Assembly (NCBI GenBank): GCA_036785325.1
Contig: JAXIVH010000155.1
Span: 328,725-392,724, forward strand
Length of the DNA stretch: 64,000 nucleotides
Source of the DNA: Urophycis tenuis
Taxonomy: Eukaryota; Chordata; Actinopteri; Gadiformes; Phycidae
Direction of reading: 5' to 3'
Both the position numbers and the translations under genes were made by a program. This document shows positions 63,623 to 64,000 of this stretch, in pieces (within the stretch, counting starts at the first letter, position 1; each line of letters opens with the position of its first letter). Below the pieces are notes generated by a model that worked only from the letters and a program-made list of their open reading frames with translations, was not told the DNA's origin and ran no database searches.

Positions 63623-63760
63623 TACACACACACACACAAACACACACAAGCATGCACACGCACGCACGCATGCACACACACACAGACACACACACACACA
63701 CAGGCAAATACAGATAAATTTATACACACACACACACAAAAACACACCCACACACACACA
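63623..63760. repeat. CA microsatellite beside a plch1 splice acceptor
   Basis: Interrupted CA/CG/CATG repeats. On the minus strand TG repeats run into TAG, the acceptor of the exon that starts at 63621. Confidence 0.9.
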
Positions 63761-64000
63761 GACAATTTAACAGTGGAAACATGGACACATACCTAGACCT
63801 CATAAAGGTGATGGACGGAGCAGAAAGGAATGACCTGTCAGAGGATATACTGAGAGCACCCGTGTGAACCCGCGACTATAATGTGAACATTACTGTGTCT
63901 CAACCGCGCCTCCATAACCTATGTGGAGGACACCCACACAGGACATGCTTATAAACTGCACACACACACACACACAAACAAATCTTGACAACAAGGCGAG
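63761..64000. other. plch1 intron sequence to the window edge
   Basis: No PLC exon was recognised in this stretch. The next upstream C2 exon must lie outside the window. A CA repeat occurs near 63957-63978. Confidence 0.6.

Overview
This is a teleost-type genomic window. No bacterial or viral gene organisation is present. The evidence is a tandem array of intron-rich fish V2R-like (OlfC, class C) olfactory receptor genes, the 3' end of a vertebrate phospholipase C eta gene (plch1), fish SINE tails, and a nested pile of teleost transposable elements.

Layout. (1) About 1-26 kb holds almost no host genes and is built of transposons inserted into one another. An L2/Rex1-like LINE is split by a BEL/Pao LTR retrotransposon (1790-8605). 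Next come the degraded 3' end of a LINE with a restriction-like endonuclease (8.9-10.06 kb) and a degraded Ty3/gypsy pol (10.26-14.15 kb, resuming at 18.86 kb). The gypsy is interrupted by a BED-finger hAT element (14157-18849). That hAT is itself interrupted by a second hAT (14959-18608) that keeps an uninterrupted 778-residue transposase. Both hAT insertions have exact 8-bp target duplications. An LTR-like block at 19.4-20.05 kb contains a segment and a copy of it that looks precisely spliced. A Tc1-like element (23576-25821) carries a Harbinger-like MITE and a LINE tail inside it. (2) 26.3-55.9 kb is the receptor cluster, all on the minus strand. It has four complete 11-exon genes (912, 900, 909 and 909 residues by my exon reconstruction) and one pseudogene at the right end. 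Each intact gene encodes a signal peptide, a Venus-flytrap domain, a nine-cysteine domain and a seven-helix domain. The splice sites, exon lengths and phases agree between all four copies. (3) 58.1-63.6 kb is the 3' end of plch1, also minus: the end of the C2 domain, three short exons and a 2.8-kb terminal exon. A V2R cluster beside plch1 matches the synteny known for fish.

Biology. The receptors would act at the dendritic membrane of olfactory sensory neurons and probably detect amino acids. plch1 is a neighbour, not a known pathway partner. The most unusual host-gene feature is the split coding structure. Five more introns than the usual six-exon V2R/T1R plan are shared by all copies, and two of them cut the seven-helix domain. 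The seven-helix exons are nearly identical between copies while the ligand-binding exons differ, which suggests gene conversion.

I did no alignments or database searches. Exon boundaries come from reading GT/AG sites and checking phase by hand.
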